A stretch of DNA of 64,000 bases from Rhodococcus globerulus NBRC 14531 (lineage in GTDB: Bacteria; Actinomycetota; Actinomycetes; Mycobacteriales; Mycobacteriaceae): assembly GCF_001894805.1 (NCBI RefSeq), contig NZ_BCWX01000003.1, positions 1,032,753 through 1,096,752 on the forward strand, in the 5' to 3' direction. A program made the translations under genes and the position numbers. The first letter of the stretch is position 1. The number at the start of each line of letters is the position of its first letter. Under the pieces are notes generated by a model. That model was given only the letters and a program-made list of their open reading frames with translations, searched no databases and had not been told where the DNA came from. Shown here one piece after another: positions 15,914 through 25,746 of the stretch.

Positions 15914-16413
15914 GTCGCGTCGCTCGAATTGGTCCCGGCGATTGCAGTCAGTTGTGCAACTGTACGGTCGGCCACGTCCTGATCGAGGGCGGAGATCTTC
16001 ACGGCACCTGCCGACGACGCCGTAGTCACGGTGACGGTAGCGAGCCCCAGCATCCGGTCGATGGGGCCACGTTCGGTGTCGACGGTCTGGACCCGCGAGA
16101 TCGGGGCGATGCGTCGTTCCTGCGTGAACCAGCCGGTGCGGGTGTACACGGCGGTGTCGCTGATTTCCCAGCGATGCACCCGGTAACGCCACATCGGCAC
16201 CATCAGAATGTGTACCGCTGCGCAGAACACGGTGACCGCACCTACTGCCCCCACCACCCAGGTCGGCAGGCCGGAGATCAGGATCGCGCAGACAATTTCG
16301 GCGACGATGACCGGCGCCCAGAAAAGCGCTGCGGTGATGGCCCACAATCTGGGTGCTTTGGTGCTCGGACGCCACAGCGGATCGGCCATGGTGATGGTGT
16401 TAGACGCGGTCAT
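15910..16413 (-). CDS. PH-domain membrane protein, YdbS type
   Basis: The ATG at 16413 gives 167 residues; a longer start at 16491 would cross the promoter of the divergent gene. Two transmembrane helices lie at about 22-44 and 47-66, followed by a bPH_2 domain with WRYRVHRWEISDTAVYTRTGW and the pattern ISRVQTVDTERGPIDRMLGLATVTV typical of YdbS. It is coupled by a four-base overlap to the YdbT-like gene, so the two products probably form one membrane complex. Confidence 0.82.
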   Translation of the reverse strand: MTASNTITMADPLWRPSTKAPRLWAITAALFWAPVIVAEIVCAILISGLPTWVVGAVGAVTVFCAAVHILMVPMWRYRVHRWEISDTAVYTRTGWFTQERRIAPISRVQTVDTERGPIDRMLGLATVTVTTASSAGAVKISALDQDVADRTVAQLTAIAGTNSSDAT

Positions 16414-16494
16414 GGTGCTTACTTTGGTCGAGTTGAGGCGTTCTGTCGACAACCACCCTATGGTGGAGTGTGGCGACCATGAAGGGAGCACGTG

Positions 16495-16683
16495 ATGACT
16501 GAACAGGATTCGGCATTCAGCTCGGAGGCACCGGAGTCCGATGCTCTGGAACAGGCAACACCGGTAGATCCGAATACTCCCGACGAACCTGACCTGACCG
16601 ATATTCCGCTCGACGCGCCCGCGGCCGATGTTGTCGATCAGCGGCGTGAAGTTGCGATCGACGAGGAGTATCCACCTAGCTGA
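16495..16683 (+). CDS. Small acidic protein of unknown function
   Basis: The ATG at 16495 (a GTG at 16492 is also possible) follows GAAGGGAGC at good spacing and encodes 62 residues. About a quarter are Asp or Glu and many are Pro, Ala and Ser, so the protein is probably disordered and strongly acidic; the centre reads PDEPDLTDIPLDAPAADVVDQRREV. No signal peptide or Cys is present. It is divergent from the PH-domain pair and 59 bp upstream of fbiC. Coding is supported by the ribosome-binding site and by third-position GC; function cannot be inferred. Confidence 0.65.
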   Translation: MTEQDSAFSSEAPESDALEQATPVDPNTPDEPDLTDIPLDAPAADVVDQRREVAIDEEYPPS

Positions 16684-16742
16684 GTTCTGGTACTTCCGGC
16701 ACCGAGTGGCAGTAGTCGTCGGGTATGGCGCATGATCGCTAG

Positions 16743-19331
16743 GTGAACCGAACTGGTGATGACTCCGTCAAACCCACGATGCTTCCGATGCCTGGACTGT
16801 CCGCGTCGGCAACTGGGACCGCGTCGCCTAGCCCATCAGCGATGCGACGCGTGCTGCGCCGCGCTCGCGACGGCGCGACGCTGAACGTGGACGAGGCAAC
16901 GACGCTGCTGCAGGCCCGGGGAACCGACCTCGCGGACCTGTGCGCGTCGGCGGCCAAGGTTCGGGACGCGGGTTTGTTAGCCGCCGGCCGCCCGAATACG
17001 GTGACGTACTCGCGCAAGGTGTTCATTCCGCTGACCCACCTGTGCCAGGACAAGTGCCACTACTGCACGTTTGTCAAGGTCCCTGGCAAGTTGCGGGCCG
17101 AGGGACGCGGCATGTACCTCGAACCGGATGAGATCCTCGAGATTGCTCGTCAGGGCGCTGAATTAGGTTGCAAGGAAGCGCTGTTCACCTTGGGGGATCG
17201 TCCGGAAGCGCGCTGGCCGGAAGCAAAGCAGTGGCTCGACGAGCGTGGATACGATTCGACTCTGGACTACCTGCGGGCGATGTCGATTCGGGTGCTCGAG
17301 GAAACCGGACTTCTTCCGCACCTCAACCCCGGTGTGATGAGCTGGCAGGAACTTTCGCGCCTCAAGCCGGTGGCGCCGTCGATGGGCATGATGCTCGAGA
17401 CCACCGCTACCAGGCTGTTCACGGACAAGGGTGAATGCCATTACGGCAGCCCGGACAAGGACCCGGCCGTCCGGTTGCGGACCCTGACCGATGCCGGTCG
17501 CCTGAACGTGCCGTTCACCACCGGCATTCTGGTCGGCATCGGCGAGAACTTTGCCGAGCGGGCCGAGTCGATCATGGCGATCCGTAAGTCGCAGAAGGCT
17601 TTCGGTCATATTCAGGAAGTCATCATCCAGAACTTCCTGGCCAAGCCCGATACCGCGATGCGAGACTCCCCGGACGCCTCGCTTGACGAGTTCCTGGCTG
17701 CGATCGCCGTGGCGCGTCTGCTGCTCGGTCCGTCGATGCGGATTCAGAGTCCGCCGAATCTGGTCTCGAACAGCGAGTGCCTTGCGCTTCTCGGCGCGGG
17801 CGTCGACGACTGGGGCGGGGTATCGCCCCTGACTCCGGATCACGTCAACCCCGAGCGTCCGTGGCCCAACCTCGAGACTCTGGCAGCGATCAGTGCGGAA
17901 GGCGGCTTCACGCTCACCGAACGCACCGCCGCTCAGCCCGCCTATGTTCTGGCCGGTGCTCCCTGGATCGACCCGCGGATCGCCGGTCACGTTCAGGCAC
18001 TTGCCGATCCGAAGACCGGACTGGCCAAACTCGACACCAAGCCGGTGGGCCGGCCGTGGCAGGAACCGGACGAATCCTGGGAGACGAGCGGACGAGTCGA
18101 CCTCAACACCGAGATCGACACCGACGGCCGCAACACCGAGACTCGCAGCGACCTGGGCAGTGCCTTCGGTGACTGGGAAACCGTGCGTGAGCAGGTTCTG
18201 GAATTGAGTGCTCCGGTTCGCGTCGACACGGATCTTCTTGCGGCACTGCGCAGTGCCGAGCGTGATCCTGCCGGGTGCTCCGACGACGAATACCTGGCGC
18301 TGGCCACCGCCGAGGGCCCAGGGCTGGAAGCCGTTGTGGCACTGGCAGATGCGCTCCGCAAGGATGCCATCGGCGAAGACGTCACCTACGTCGTGAACCG
18401 GAACATCAACTTCACCAACATCTGCTACACCGGCTGCCGATTCTGCGCATTTGCGCAGCGCAAGGGCGACGCCGACGCTTTCACGCTCTCGGCCGAGGAA
18501 GTAGCGGACCGGGCGTGGGAGGCGCACGTCGCCGGTGCCACCGAAGTCTGCATGCAGGGCGGAATCGACCCGGAACTGCCGGTCACCGGTTACGCGGATC
18601 TGGTGCGTGCGGTCAAGAAGCGCGTGCCGTCGATGCACGTCCACGCGTTCTCGCCGATGGAAATCGTCAACGGTGCTTCACGTAGTGGTGAGAGCATCCG
18701 CGACTGGCTCACGGCGCTGCGCGAAGCCGGTCTCGACACGATTCCCGGCACCGCGGCGGAGATCCTCGACGACGAGGTGCGCTGGATCCTGACCAAGGGC
18801 AAATTGCCTACGGCCGAGTGGATCGAAGTGGTCACCACGGCGCACGAAGTGGGCCTGCGATCGAGTTCGACCATGATGTACGGGCACGTCGATCAGCCGC
18901 ACCACTGGGTCGGCCATCTCAACGTGCTACGTGGAATCCAAGACCGTACAGGCGGATTCACGGAGTTCGTGTTGCTGCCTTTCGTGCATCAGAGCGCCCC
19001 GCTGTATCTGGCGGGGGCGTCCCGTCCCGGCCCGACCATTCGCGACAACCGCGCGGCGCACGCGCTTGCCCGCATCATGCTGCACGGGCGGATCTCCAAC
19101 ATCCAGACCAGCTGGGTCAAACTGGGTATCACCGGAACGCAGATGATGCTCAACGGCGGCGCCAACGACCTCGGCGGAACCCTGATGGAAGAGACCATCT
19201 CCCGGATGGCCGGGTCCGAGCACGGCAGCGAGAAGACCGTCGCAGAACTGCGGGCGATCGCCGAAGGCATCGGTCGACCGGCTCGTGAGCGCACCACCAC
19301 GCACGCGCGTCGTGACGGGGTGGCCGTCTGA
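16743..19331 (+). CDS. fbiC: FbiC, FO synthase (CofG/CofH fusion)
   Basis: The protein has 862 residues and two radical-SAM modules. The N-terminal CofG half has its CX3CX2C cluster motif at CQDKCHYC (about residue 100), and the C-terminal CofH half has CYTGCRFC (about residue 561) after a linker near 445-475. FbiC joins 5-amino-6-ribitylaminouracil and tyrosine to make FO, the deazaflavin chromophore of coenzyme F420, used by many actinobacterial oxidoreductases. Length and domain order match mycobacterial FbiC (Rv1173c). The start is a GTG without a clear Shine-Dalgarno sequence. The stop overlaps the next start codon by one base (TGATG). Confidence 0.97.
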   Translation: MNRTGDDSVKPTMLPMPGLSASATGTASPSPSAMRRVLRRARDGATLNVDEATTLLQARGTDLADLCASAAKVRDAGLLAAGRPNTVTYSRKVFIPLTHLCQDKCHYCTFVKVPGKLRAEGRGMYLEPDEILEIARQGAELGCKEALFTLGDRPEARWPEAKQWLDERGYDSTLDYLRAMSIRVLEETGLLPHLNPGVMSWQELSRLKPVAPSMGMMLETTATRLFTDKGECHYGSPDKDPAVRLRTLTDAGRLNVPFTTGILVGIGENFAERAESIMAIRKSQKAFGHIQEVIIQNFLAKPDTAMRDSPDASLDEFLAAIAVARLLLGPSMRIQSPPNLVSNSECLALLGAGVDDWGGVSPLTPDHVNPERPWPNLETLAAISAEGGFTLTERTAAQPAYVLAGAPWIDPRIAGHVQALADPKTGLAKLDTKPVGRPWQEPDESWETSGRVDLNTEIDTDGRNTETRSDLGSAFGDWETVREQVLELSAPVRVDTDLLAALRSAERDPAGCSDDEYLALATAEGPGLEAVVALADALRKDAIGEDVTYVVNRNINFTNICYTGCRFCAFAQRKGDADAFTLSAEEVADRAWEAHVAGATEVCMQGGIDPELPVTGYADLVRAVKKRVPSMHVHAFSPMEIVNGASRSGESIRDWLTALREAGLDTIPGTAAEILDDEVRWILTKGKLPTAEWIEVVTTAHEVGLRSSSTMMYGHVDQPHHWVGHLNVLRGIQDRTGGFTEFVLLPFVHQSAPLYLAGASRPGPTIRDNRAAHALARIMLHGRISNIQTSWVKLGITGTQMMLNGGANDLGGTLMEETISRMAGSEHGSEKTVAELRAIAEGIGRPARERTTTHARRDGVAV

Positions 19332-20089
19332 TGGCAGACATCCTGGGTGATCGCCGAGTAGTCGAGGTGCTCGATCGAGCGGTCTGGGGCATCAACCCGG
19401 TCCTCGACCTCGCGTACAGCGATCCGTTCGGCATCAAGCGTCGTAGTTTCGAGCCCACGGACCCCGAGCGCAGCGCGGCAGAGACAGTTCTCGACGCCGT
19501 TGCCTGGGTTCTGGACGTGATCAAGTTCCCCGGTACCGCGGCGTGGTCCGTCATGACGGATGAGCAGCGATCGAAATGGTGGACCACCCGACTTGGCGCC
19601 CTCAACACGGTCGCTGTGGCATTTCCCGGAATTTTCGGGGTTTTGCTCAACCGGTTTCCGATCCAGGACTTGCTGGCCTTTGCCAACCAGGCTGTTGTCC
19701 TGGTGGCCGTCGCCCGCGAGCACGGCGTGACGGAACGTGATCAGCAGGTTGACCTCCTGGCGTCCGTTCTCTGTCGCCGAGAAGTCAGCACTCGCGATCT
19801 GCTGGACGATGAGGACTTCACCGAAAAGGCTGTCACCAGTACGGATGGGACATGGCGACCATTCGCTCTGATCGGAACGCTTTGGCAAACCGCACAAACT
19901 TTTCGAGCAATCGGCGACGAACTGCATAAGCGTCCTCTGCGCACCAAGCCGTACGAGATCGTCGGGAAGATTCCGGTGATCGGCGTGGTCGCGGACTATT
20001 TCGGTGAGCGCGGCGCGCTTGTGCGGGCCGCGTCCGCGGGCGAGAAGTGGATCGCGATTCGGTCGCGGAACGCCACCACAGTAGGCTGA
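19331..20089 (+). CDS. Conserved actinobacterial protein of unknown function, coupled to fbiC
   Basis: The 252-residue product starts in the fbiC stop (TGATG), so translation is coupled. It has no signal peptide. A hydrophobic region at about 95-128 (LNTVAVAFPGIFGVLL and LLAFANQAVVLVAVARE) could be a membrane-associated hairpin; the rest is mixed with an N-terminal LGDRRVVEVLDRAVWG and a late YEIVGKIPVIGVVADYFGERG. I do not recognise a domain. The tight link to fbiC raises the possibility of an F420-related role, but this is inference from position only. Confidence 0.7.
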   Translation: MADILGDRRVVEVLDRAVWGINPVLDLAYSDPFGIKRRSFEPTDPERSAAETVLDAVAWVLDVIKFPGTAAWSVMTDEQRSKWWTTRLGALNTVAVAFPGIFGVLLNRFPIQDLLAFANQAVVLVAVAREHGVTERDQQVDLLASVLCRREVSTRDLLDDEDFTEKAVTSTDGTWRPFALIGTLWQTAQTFRAIGDELHKRPLRTKPYEIVGKIPVIGVVADYFGERGALVRAASAGEKWIAIRSRNATTVG

Positions 20090-20148
20090 AATGTGTTAAG
20101 TCGCTTGCGCGCAGCAGGCGCACCTCTGGAAGGCAGGGAGAGAAGGCA

Positions 20149-20472
20149 GTGACCTACACGATTGCTGAACCGTGTGTAGATGTGATGGACAAGGCATGTA
20201 TCGAAGAATGCCCCGTCGACTGCATCTACGAGGGTGGACGCATGCTCTACATCCACCCCGACGAATGTGTCGACTGCGGCGCGTGTGAACCTGTCTGCCC
20301 TGTCGAAGCGATCTTCTACGAAGACGACGTTCCGGAGCAGTGGAGCCCCTACATCAGCGCAAACGTCGATTTCTTCGACAACCTCGGCTCACCGGGTGGA
20401 GCCGCCAAGCTCGGCAAGGTCGACTACGACACGCCGTTCATCAAGGCGCTGCCTCCCATGGGTGAGGAATAG
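20149..20472 (+). CDS. fdxC: 7Fe ferredoxin
   Basis: The GTG at 20149, after GGGAGAGAAGGCA, gives 107 residues. Two cluster motifs are visible in the first half: a CX7CX3CP pattern in CVDVMDKACIEECP with a later Cys, and the [4Fe-4S] motif CVDCGACEPVCP at about 38-49. This is the 7Fe (3Fe-4S plus 4Fe-4S) ferredoxin type, like FdxC of mycobacteria, an electron donor for P450s and other oxidoreductases. The C-terminal part is an extension ending in PPMGEE. It is followed after five bases by dapC, as in M. tuberculosis (Rv1177-Rv1178). Confidence 0.94.
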   Translation: MTYTIAEPCVDVMDKACIEECPVDCIYEGGRMLYIHPDECVDCGACEPVCPVEAIFYEDDVPEQWSPYISANVDFFDNLGSPGGAAKLGKVDYDTPFIKALPPMGEE

Positions 20473-20477
20473 AGATC

Positions 20478-21587
20478 TTGTCTCGTACTCCGGTGGCCGC
20501 CGGGCTTCCCGATTTTCCCTGGGACTCCCTGGCGGATGTCACAGCCACGGCACACGCACATCCCGACGGCATCGTGAATCTGTCGGTGGGCACCCCGGTG
20601 GATCCGGTGGACCCGCTCATCCAGGAAGCTCTTGCATCCGTTGCGGAGATTCCGGGCTACCCGACCACCCACGGCACCCTCTCCCTGCGTGAGGCGATCG
20701 CCGAGTCACTCGATCGGCGATACAACATCCCCGATATCGATCCGGCGGCAGTGCTGCCCGCGATCGGTACCAAGGAAATGATCGCGTGGCTGCCGACCCT
20801 TCTGGGTCTGGGCGGCGACGATCTTGTGGTCATTCCGGAGTTGGCATACCCCACCTACGAGGTTGCCGCGAAGCTCGCCGGCGCTCGGATCTTGCGGGCC
20901 GACGGCTTGAACAAGCTCGGTCCCGAATCGGCGTCGCTGATCTTCGTGAACTCACCGTCCAACCCCACCGGCAAGGTTCTCGGTCTCGAGCACCTGCAGA
21001 AGGTGGTGGCGTGGGCACGTGAGCGCGGAGCCATCGTCGTATCCGACGAGTGCTACCTCGGCCTGACCTGGGAATCGGACGCACTGTCCATCCTCGATCC
21101 CCGCGTCAATGACGGTGACCTCACTGGTCTGCTGGCCGTGCATTCACTGTCGAAGACGTCGAATCTCGCGAGCTACCGCGCCGGTTTTGTCACCGGAGAT
21201 CCGGCATTGGTCGCGGAACTTCTCGAGGTCCGCAAGCACGCTGGAATGATTCTGCCGCTGCCCATCCAGGCCGCGATGGAAGCCGCGCTCGGCGACGATC
21301 TGCACGAAAATGTGCAGCGTGAGCGTTACCGTGAGCGTCGGACCATCCTGCTCGACGCGGTGCGCAGTGCAGGATTCACCGTCGACAATTCCGAAGCCGG
21401 CCTGTACCTGTGGGCTACGCGGGGCGAGGCCTGCCGAGATACTGTTGCCTGGTTCGCGGAGCGAGGCATCCTGGTTGCACCGGGCGAGTTCTACGGCCCG
21501 ACCGGCGGTCAGCACGTGCGGATCGCACTGACCGCCACGGACGAGCGGATTGCCGCTGCGGCAAAGCGGCTGACGACAAGCCTTTAG
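20478..21587 (+). CDS. dapC: N-succinyldiaminopimelate aminotransferase
   Basis: The 369-residue class I/II aminotransferase starts at TTG (20478) six bases after fdxC; the first residues SRTPVAAGLPDFPWDSL fit the family start. PLP-binding features are visible: the NSPSNPTGKVL loop near 155-165, a DECYLG loop near 194, and the Schiff-base lysine in SLSKTSNLASYRAG near residue 225. DapC makes N-succinyl-LL-diaminopimelate in the lysine/peptidoglycan branch that also uses DapD and DapE, both encoded farther along in this window. It overlaps the convergent ThDP-enzyme gene by four bases. Confidence 0.93.
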   Translation: MSRTPVAAGLPDFPWDSLADVTATAHAHPDGIVNLSVGTPVDPVDPLIQEALASVAEIPGYPTTHGTLSLREAIAESLDRRYNIPDIDPAAVLPAIGTKEMIAWLPTLLGLGGDDLVVIPELAYPTYEVAAKLAGARILRADGLNKLGPESASLIFVNSPSNPTGKVLGLEHLQKVVAWARERGAIVVSDECYLGLTWESDALSILDPRVNDGDLTGLLAVHSLSKTSNLASYRAGFVTGDPALVAELLEVRKHAGMILPLPIQAAMEAALGDDLHENVQRERYRERRTILLDAVRSAGFTVDNSEAGLYLWATRGEACRDTVAWFAERGILVAPGEFYGPTGGQHVRIALTATDERIAAAAKRLTTSL

Positions 21588-23236
21588 TGGCCCTTAAAGG
21601 CTTCGGCTAACCACCAGGATCCGCCGTCGCTGCTGATCTTGGCGTCGATGACAAGCGGGCCACTACGTGGCCCGCTTACCCATGTACGCACGGCGTCCAG
21701 GTCTCGGGCCGTGCGTACCGTGAGGCCGTCGGCGCCGTAACCGCGGGCAATGGCCGCGAGATCGGTGTCCGGGAAGGTCACGGTAGTGCGGTCAGTGTCT
21801 GGGTCGGTGAAATGATGGACTTCGGCCCCGTACACGCTGTCGTTGTAGACCACGATCAGCAGGGGAAGTTTCAGCCGCGCAACGGTTTCCAGCTCCGAAA
21901 TGCCCATCAGGAAGCCGCCGTCGCCGAGGGCTGCAACGGGCAGACGATCCGGCTGCGCCAACGCGGTGCCGATAGCGGTGGCCAATCCCAATCCGATGGA
22001 CTGGAAAGCCTGCGTGAAACAGAAACCGAAGTGATCCGGCACCGACAGGTAGGCGCTGGGGTATCCCATGAAGTTCCCCGAATCCACGGACACCGTGCGC
22101 TCCGTGGGGAGGATGCTGTCGAGTTCGAGTGAGAGCAACCGGGGATCTATCGAGTGCTCGGTGCTGAGATCCTCGAACGGAACCTGACTCCACTTCGATT
22201 CCGTCGCAATCGAATCCCGAACCGCATCGGTGCGGTAGCCGACCCGGACGGGTGCCTTGTCGAGTGCGTCCAAGGCGTCGGTGGCCGTGGCCGCGCTGTC
22301 GCCGACAATGCCGAGGTGGATCGGCCGGTGGGCACCCAGTGCGGCGGAGTCGAGATCGATTTGAACAACCGTCGTGTCTTTGCCGATCAGATGTCCCTGG
22401 CGCATGGTCCACATGTTGAGCGCGCATCCCCATCCGACAACAAGGTCGGCGCCGGCGATGAGTTCCGCGGATCGAGGGGACGAGAACCCGCCGGAGATGC
22501 CGAGGGAGAAAGGATCCGAGTGGAACAAGCCGTTAGCAACGGCAGATGTCGCAACCAACGCGCCGGTGTGGCGGGCAAGTTCCGCGATCTCAGGTCCGGC
22601 GTCACGAGCACCGCGTCCGGCCACGAAAACGGGGCGGTCGGCGGCGGCAAGTAGTTCGAGGAACTTTTCGAGCGCGATCCCATCCGGCCGAATATGTTGG
22701 AGTGCAGGCGCATTGGGTGGCGTGTTTGCACTGGCCGCGATCTGGCTTTGCACATCGAGCGGAAGATTCAGTACGACGGTGCGGCGCTCGCGCCAGGCAG
22801 TATTGAACGCTCGAACGGTATCCGCGACAGCAGAATCCGCGCTGTGTACCCGCTCGGCCACTGCGCCCACGCTCCGAGCGAGACCGTCCTGGTCGATCTT
22901 GAAGTTGGATTGCACTGCCGCGCCGGCGGTATCGGCGGTCAGCACGATGAGCGGGGTGCGACTCTTGGCGGCTTCGGTGATGCCGGTCAGAGCATTGGTC
23001 AAACCACATCCCTGATGGGTGGTGACCACGGCGACCGTTCCGGACATGCGCGCGTAGGCATCGGCCATGGTGGCAGCGCCGCCCTCGTGCCGGGCGGCGA
23101 CAAACGGAACTCCGTGCCGCCGTAGCGCATTGGTGACGGTGAAGTTTCCGCTGCCGACTACCCCGAACGCATACCCGACGCCCAACTCTGCGAGGGTGCG
23201 TCCGACCAGGTCGGCAACGGTATTCACGAGCGTCAC
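21584..23236 (-). CDS. Thiamine-diphosphate-dependent decarboxylase/synthase (acetolactate synthase/benzoylformate decarboxylase superfamily)
   Basis: The GTG at 23236 overlaps the stop of the upstream cyclase gene (GTGA), giving 550 residues. The catalytic Glu lies in AARHEGGAATMADAYAR near residue 47, and the ThDP motif GDGGFLMGISELETVARLKL runs on to VVYNDS near 440-470. The middle domain has the usual VFVAGRGARDAGPE start. The superfamily decarboxylates 2-oxo acids or joins them to aldehydes; the substrate cannot be read from sequence. No regulatory subunit is adjacent, so it is not the biosynthetic acetolactate synthase. It is cotranscribed with a cyclase-family hydrolase, which hints at a catabolic pathway. 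Confidence 0.85.
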   Translation of the reverse strand: MTLVNTVADLVGRTLAELGVGYAFGVVGSGNFTVTNALRRHGVPFVAARHEGGAATMADAYARMSGTVAVVTTHQGCGLTNALTGITEAAKSRTPLIVLTADTAGAAVQSNFKIDQDGLARSVGAVAERVHSADSAVADTVRAFNTAWRERRTVVLNLPLDVQSQIAASANTPPNAPALQHIRPDGIALEKFLELLAAADRPVFVAGRGARDAGPEIAELARHTGALVATSAVANGLFHSDPFSLGISGGFSSPRSAELIAGADLVVGWGCALNMWTMRQGHLIGKDTTVVQIDLDSAALGAHRPIHLGIVGDSAATATDALDALDKAPVRVGYRTDAVRDSIATESKWSQVPFEDLSTEHSIDPRLLSLELDSILPTERTVSVDSGNFMGYPSAYLSVPDHFGFCFTQAFQSIGLGLATAIGTALAQPDRLPVAALGDGGFLMGISELETVARLKLPLLIVVYNDSVYGAEVHHFTDPDTDRTTVTFPDTDLAAIARGYGADGLTVRTARDLDAVRTWVSGPRSGPLVIDAKISSDGGSWWLAEAFKGH

Positions 23237-24009
23237 GAGCGCTCGACCAATGCAAAGACCCGGGCCGGACTGCCGGTTCCCCCGACGATCGGCAGGGGTG
23301 AGACCACGAGTACAGCGCCGAGTGTCGGCAGCTTGTCGACATTCAGCAACTGGGTGAGTCCGTATTTGTTGTTGCCCAACAGGTAGTAGTGCGCCGGAAA
23401 CATCGGCTCGAAACCGCCTGCGGCGCCGGCATCGATTCCCACCGTCTCCACTCCGAAACCGCTGATCGGACTCGATTCGGCCAGCCACTTCGCTGCCGCT
23501 GCCGAGATACCCGGGGTGTGCGGGCCGTCGGCGTCGGCGTTGGCAAAGCGCTCCGGGTCGCCCACCCGCGAACCCCATCCGGTGCGCAGGATCAGCCACG
23601 CGCCCTCGGGAAGGGGCCCGTTCTCTGATTCCCAGGCTTCGATGTGCTCGGGTTCGAGCACGAAGTCCGCGTTCTTCTCGACCTCGGCGGTGACGTCGAT
23701 GACGGCGATGGGGCCGATCAACCGGTTCGGCGGGATCTGATCGACGCTCAGCCCGTCGCGGCCGCTCACCCAGTGCGTCGGTGCATCGAGGTGGGTTCCG
23801 GTGTGCTCACCGGTGTGCAGATTGTTCCAGCTCCACATCGGACCGGCGTCGTCGAAATTGCTGACGGGTTCGAGGCTGGCGGGGATGGTGTTGGCAAACG
23901 GCTCGGGCAGCGACAGGACCGGGGTGGTGGAACTCAAGGGGGCGGTGAGGTCGACGATCTGGATGGACTGTGAACCGATTTTTGTGAGCAGGTCGTTCAG
24001 TGTGGTCAT
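23233..24009 (-). CDS. Cyclase-family metal-dependent hydrolase (kynurenine formamidase-like)
   Basis: The ATG at 24009 follows AAGGATGGCTC and gives 258 residues. The cyclase/KynB signature HTGTHLDAPTHW is present near residue 72-83, with upstream VDLTAPLSSTTPVLSLPEPF and a later GFGVETVGIDAG and FPAHYYLLG. These enzymes are Mn/Zn hydrolases that open amides, lactones or isatin. It is divergent from pruA and coupled to the ThDP enzyme. Kynurenine formamidase, isatin hydrolase or an unknown ring hydrolase are all possible; the partner enzyme does not belong to the kynurenine route, which makes that reading less likely. Confidence 0.83.
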   Translation of the reverse strand: MTTLNDLLTKIGSQSIQIVDLTAPLSSTTPVLSLPEPFANTIPASLEPVSNFDDAGPMWSWNNLHTGEHTGTHLDAPTHWVSGRDGLSVDQIPPNRLIGPIAVIDVTAEVEKNADFVLEPEHIEAWESENGPLPEGAWLILRTGWGSRVGDPERFANADADGPHTPGISAAAAKWLAESSPISGFGVETVGIDAGAAGGFEPMFPAHYYLLGNNKYGLTQLLNVDKLPTLGAVLVVSPLPIVGGTGSPARVFALVERS

Positions 24010-24111
24010 GAGCCATCCTTCGATTCGAGCGCTGCGGGTGTATTCGCACACTATCGAGGGCATTCCAGGGGAGATACTGAAGGTAGGCGTTTTTCGGTTA
24101 CGGAGGGCGAT

Positions 24112-25746
24112 ATGGACGGCGTTACCGCAGTTCCGATTCCGGCCAACGAGCCGGTTCATTCCTATGCGCCCGGTAGCCCCGAGCGGAAAAGGCTCCGATC
24201 GGCTTTGCGGACTGTGTCCGACGAGCACCTCGAGATTCCGCATGTGATCGGTGGAGTGGAGGTGCGCGGCTCGGGTGCGTCGGTTGATGTTGTCGAACCG
24301 CACCGCCGCGCCCACGTCCTCGGCACGTTTCACAACGGCACCGGTGACGACGCTGCCCGGGCGATCGAGGCCGCGTCCGCAGCAGCACCGGGTTGGCGCG
24401 AACTGTCGTTCGACGACCGAGCTGCCGTGCTTTTGAGAGCTGCCGACCTTCTGTCCGGGCCCTGGCGCGAGCGGATCGCGGCGGCAACGATGTTGGGTCA
24501 GTCGAAGTCGGTGCAGCAGGCCGAGATTGACGCGCCTTGCGAGTTGGTGGACTTCTGGCGATTCAACGTGCACTTCGCGCGTCAGATCCTGGAGGAACAG
24601 CCGCAGTCGTCGCCGGGCGTCTGGAATCGGATGGACTACCGGCCGCTCGAGGGGTTTGTCTACGCAGTCACGCCGTTCAATTTCACCGCGATTGCCGGCA
24701 ATCTTCCGACCGCCCCGGCGCTGATGGGCAACACCGTTCTCTGGAAGCCGTCACCAACTCAGAGCGTGGCGGCGTATCTGACGCTGCAACTGCTCGAAGA
24801 AGCGGGTCTGCCTCCTGGCGTGATCAACCTGGTGACCGGCGACGGCCCGGACATTTCCGCAGTGGCACTGCAGGATCGACGTCTCGCGGGAATTCACTTC
24901 ACAGGTTCGACCCGAACATTCAAGTCACTGTGGGCGCAGGTAGGTGCGAACATCGACAAATATGCAGGTTATCCGCGTCTGGTCGGCGAGACCGGCGGCA
25001 AGGACTTTGTTGTCGCGCATTCCTCGGCGGACCCGGAGATCCTCACGACTGCGCTGATCCGAGGTGCCTACGAATACCAAGGTCAGAAGTGTTCGGCGGC
25101 TTCACGCGCCTACATTCCCAGAAGTCTGTGGACATCGATGCGGGACGGCTTTCTCGGGCAGGTCGACGCAATCAGTTACGGCGACGTCAACGATCTCGAG
25201 AACTTCGGCGGCGCCGTCATCGACCGTCGGGCGTTCGACAAGAGTGCGGCGGCAATCGAACGGGCGGGGGCCACCCCCGGTATCACGATCGCGGTCGGCG
25301 GCAAGTCCGACGACAGCGTCGGATACTTCGTGCGGCCGACGGTCCTGCTGGTGGACGATCCACGTGACCAGGCCATGACCGACGAGTATTTCGGTCCGAT
25401 CCTCTCGATTCACGTCTACGACGACGATTCCTTTGCCCAGATCCTGGAAGAGGTGGATGCTGCGACGCCATACGCGTTGACGGGATCGATTTTTGCCGCC
25501 GATCGAGCGGCAGTAGCTCAGGCAACCGCCGCACTGCGATTCACGGCCGGCAATTTCTACGTCAACGACAAGCCGAGCGGAGCGGTAGTGGGGCAACAAC
25601 CTTTTGGTGGCGCCCGCGGATCCGGCACCAACGACAAGGCGGGTTCGCCCATCAACCTGTTGCGCTGGGTGTCGGCCCGTACGGTCAAGGAAACCTTTGT
25701 CGCTCCGACGGACTACCGATATCCGCACCAGGGGAACGAGACGTGA
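24112..25746 (+). CDS. pruA: L-glutamate gamma-semialdehyde (1-pyrroline-5-carboxylate) dehydrogenase
   Basis: The 544-residue enzyme has the aldehyde dehydrogenase landmarks of the PruA/RocA group: the N-terminal EPVHSYAPGSPER, NAD-binding FNFTAIAGNLP and WKPSPTQS, general base Glu in VGETGGKDFV near 296, and the catalytic Cys in YQGQKCSAASRAY near 331. It oxidises glutamate semialdehyde from proline to glutamate. A good ribosome-binding site (ACGGAGGG) precedes the ATG. Proline dehydrogenase follows with a four-base overlap, the order found in M. tuberculosis (Rv1187-Rv1188). Confidence 0.95.
   Translation: MDGVTAVPIPANEPVHSYAPGSPERKRLRSALRTVSDEHLEIPHVIGGVEVRGSGASVDVVEPHRRAHVLGTFHNGTGDDAARAIEAASAAAPGWRELSFDDRAAVLLRAADLLSGPWRERIAAATMLGQSKSVQQAEIDAPCELVDFWRFNVHFARQILEEQPQSSPGVWNRMDYRPLEGFVYAVTPFNFTAIAGNLPTAPALMGNTVLWKPSPTQSVAAYLTLQLLEEAGLPPGVINLVTGDGPDISAVALQDRRLAGIHFTGSTRTFKSLWAQVGANIDKYAGYPRLVGETGGKDFVVAHSSADPEILTTALIRGAYEYQGQKCSAASRAYIPRSLWTSMRDGFLGQVDAISYGDVNDLENFGGAVIDRRAFDKSAAAIERAGATPGITIAVGGKSDDSVGYFVRPTVLLVDDPRDQAMTDEYFGPILSIHVYDDDSFAQILEEVDAATPYALTGSIFAADRAAVAQATAALRFTAGNFYVNDKPSGAVVGQQPFGGARGSGTNDKAGSPINLLRWVSARTVKETFVAPTDYRYPHQGNET

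Noticed and set aside
17163..18644. 493-codon open frame opposite fbiC
   Set aside because: Antisense shadow of a secure radical-SAM gene; no recognisable family and no ribosome-binding site.
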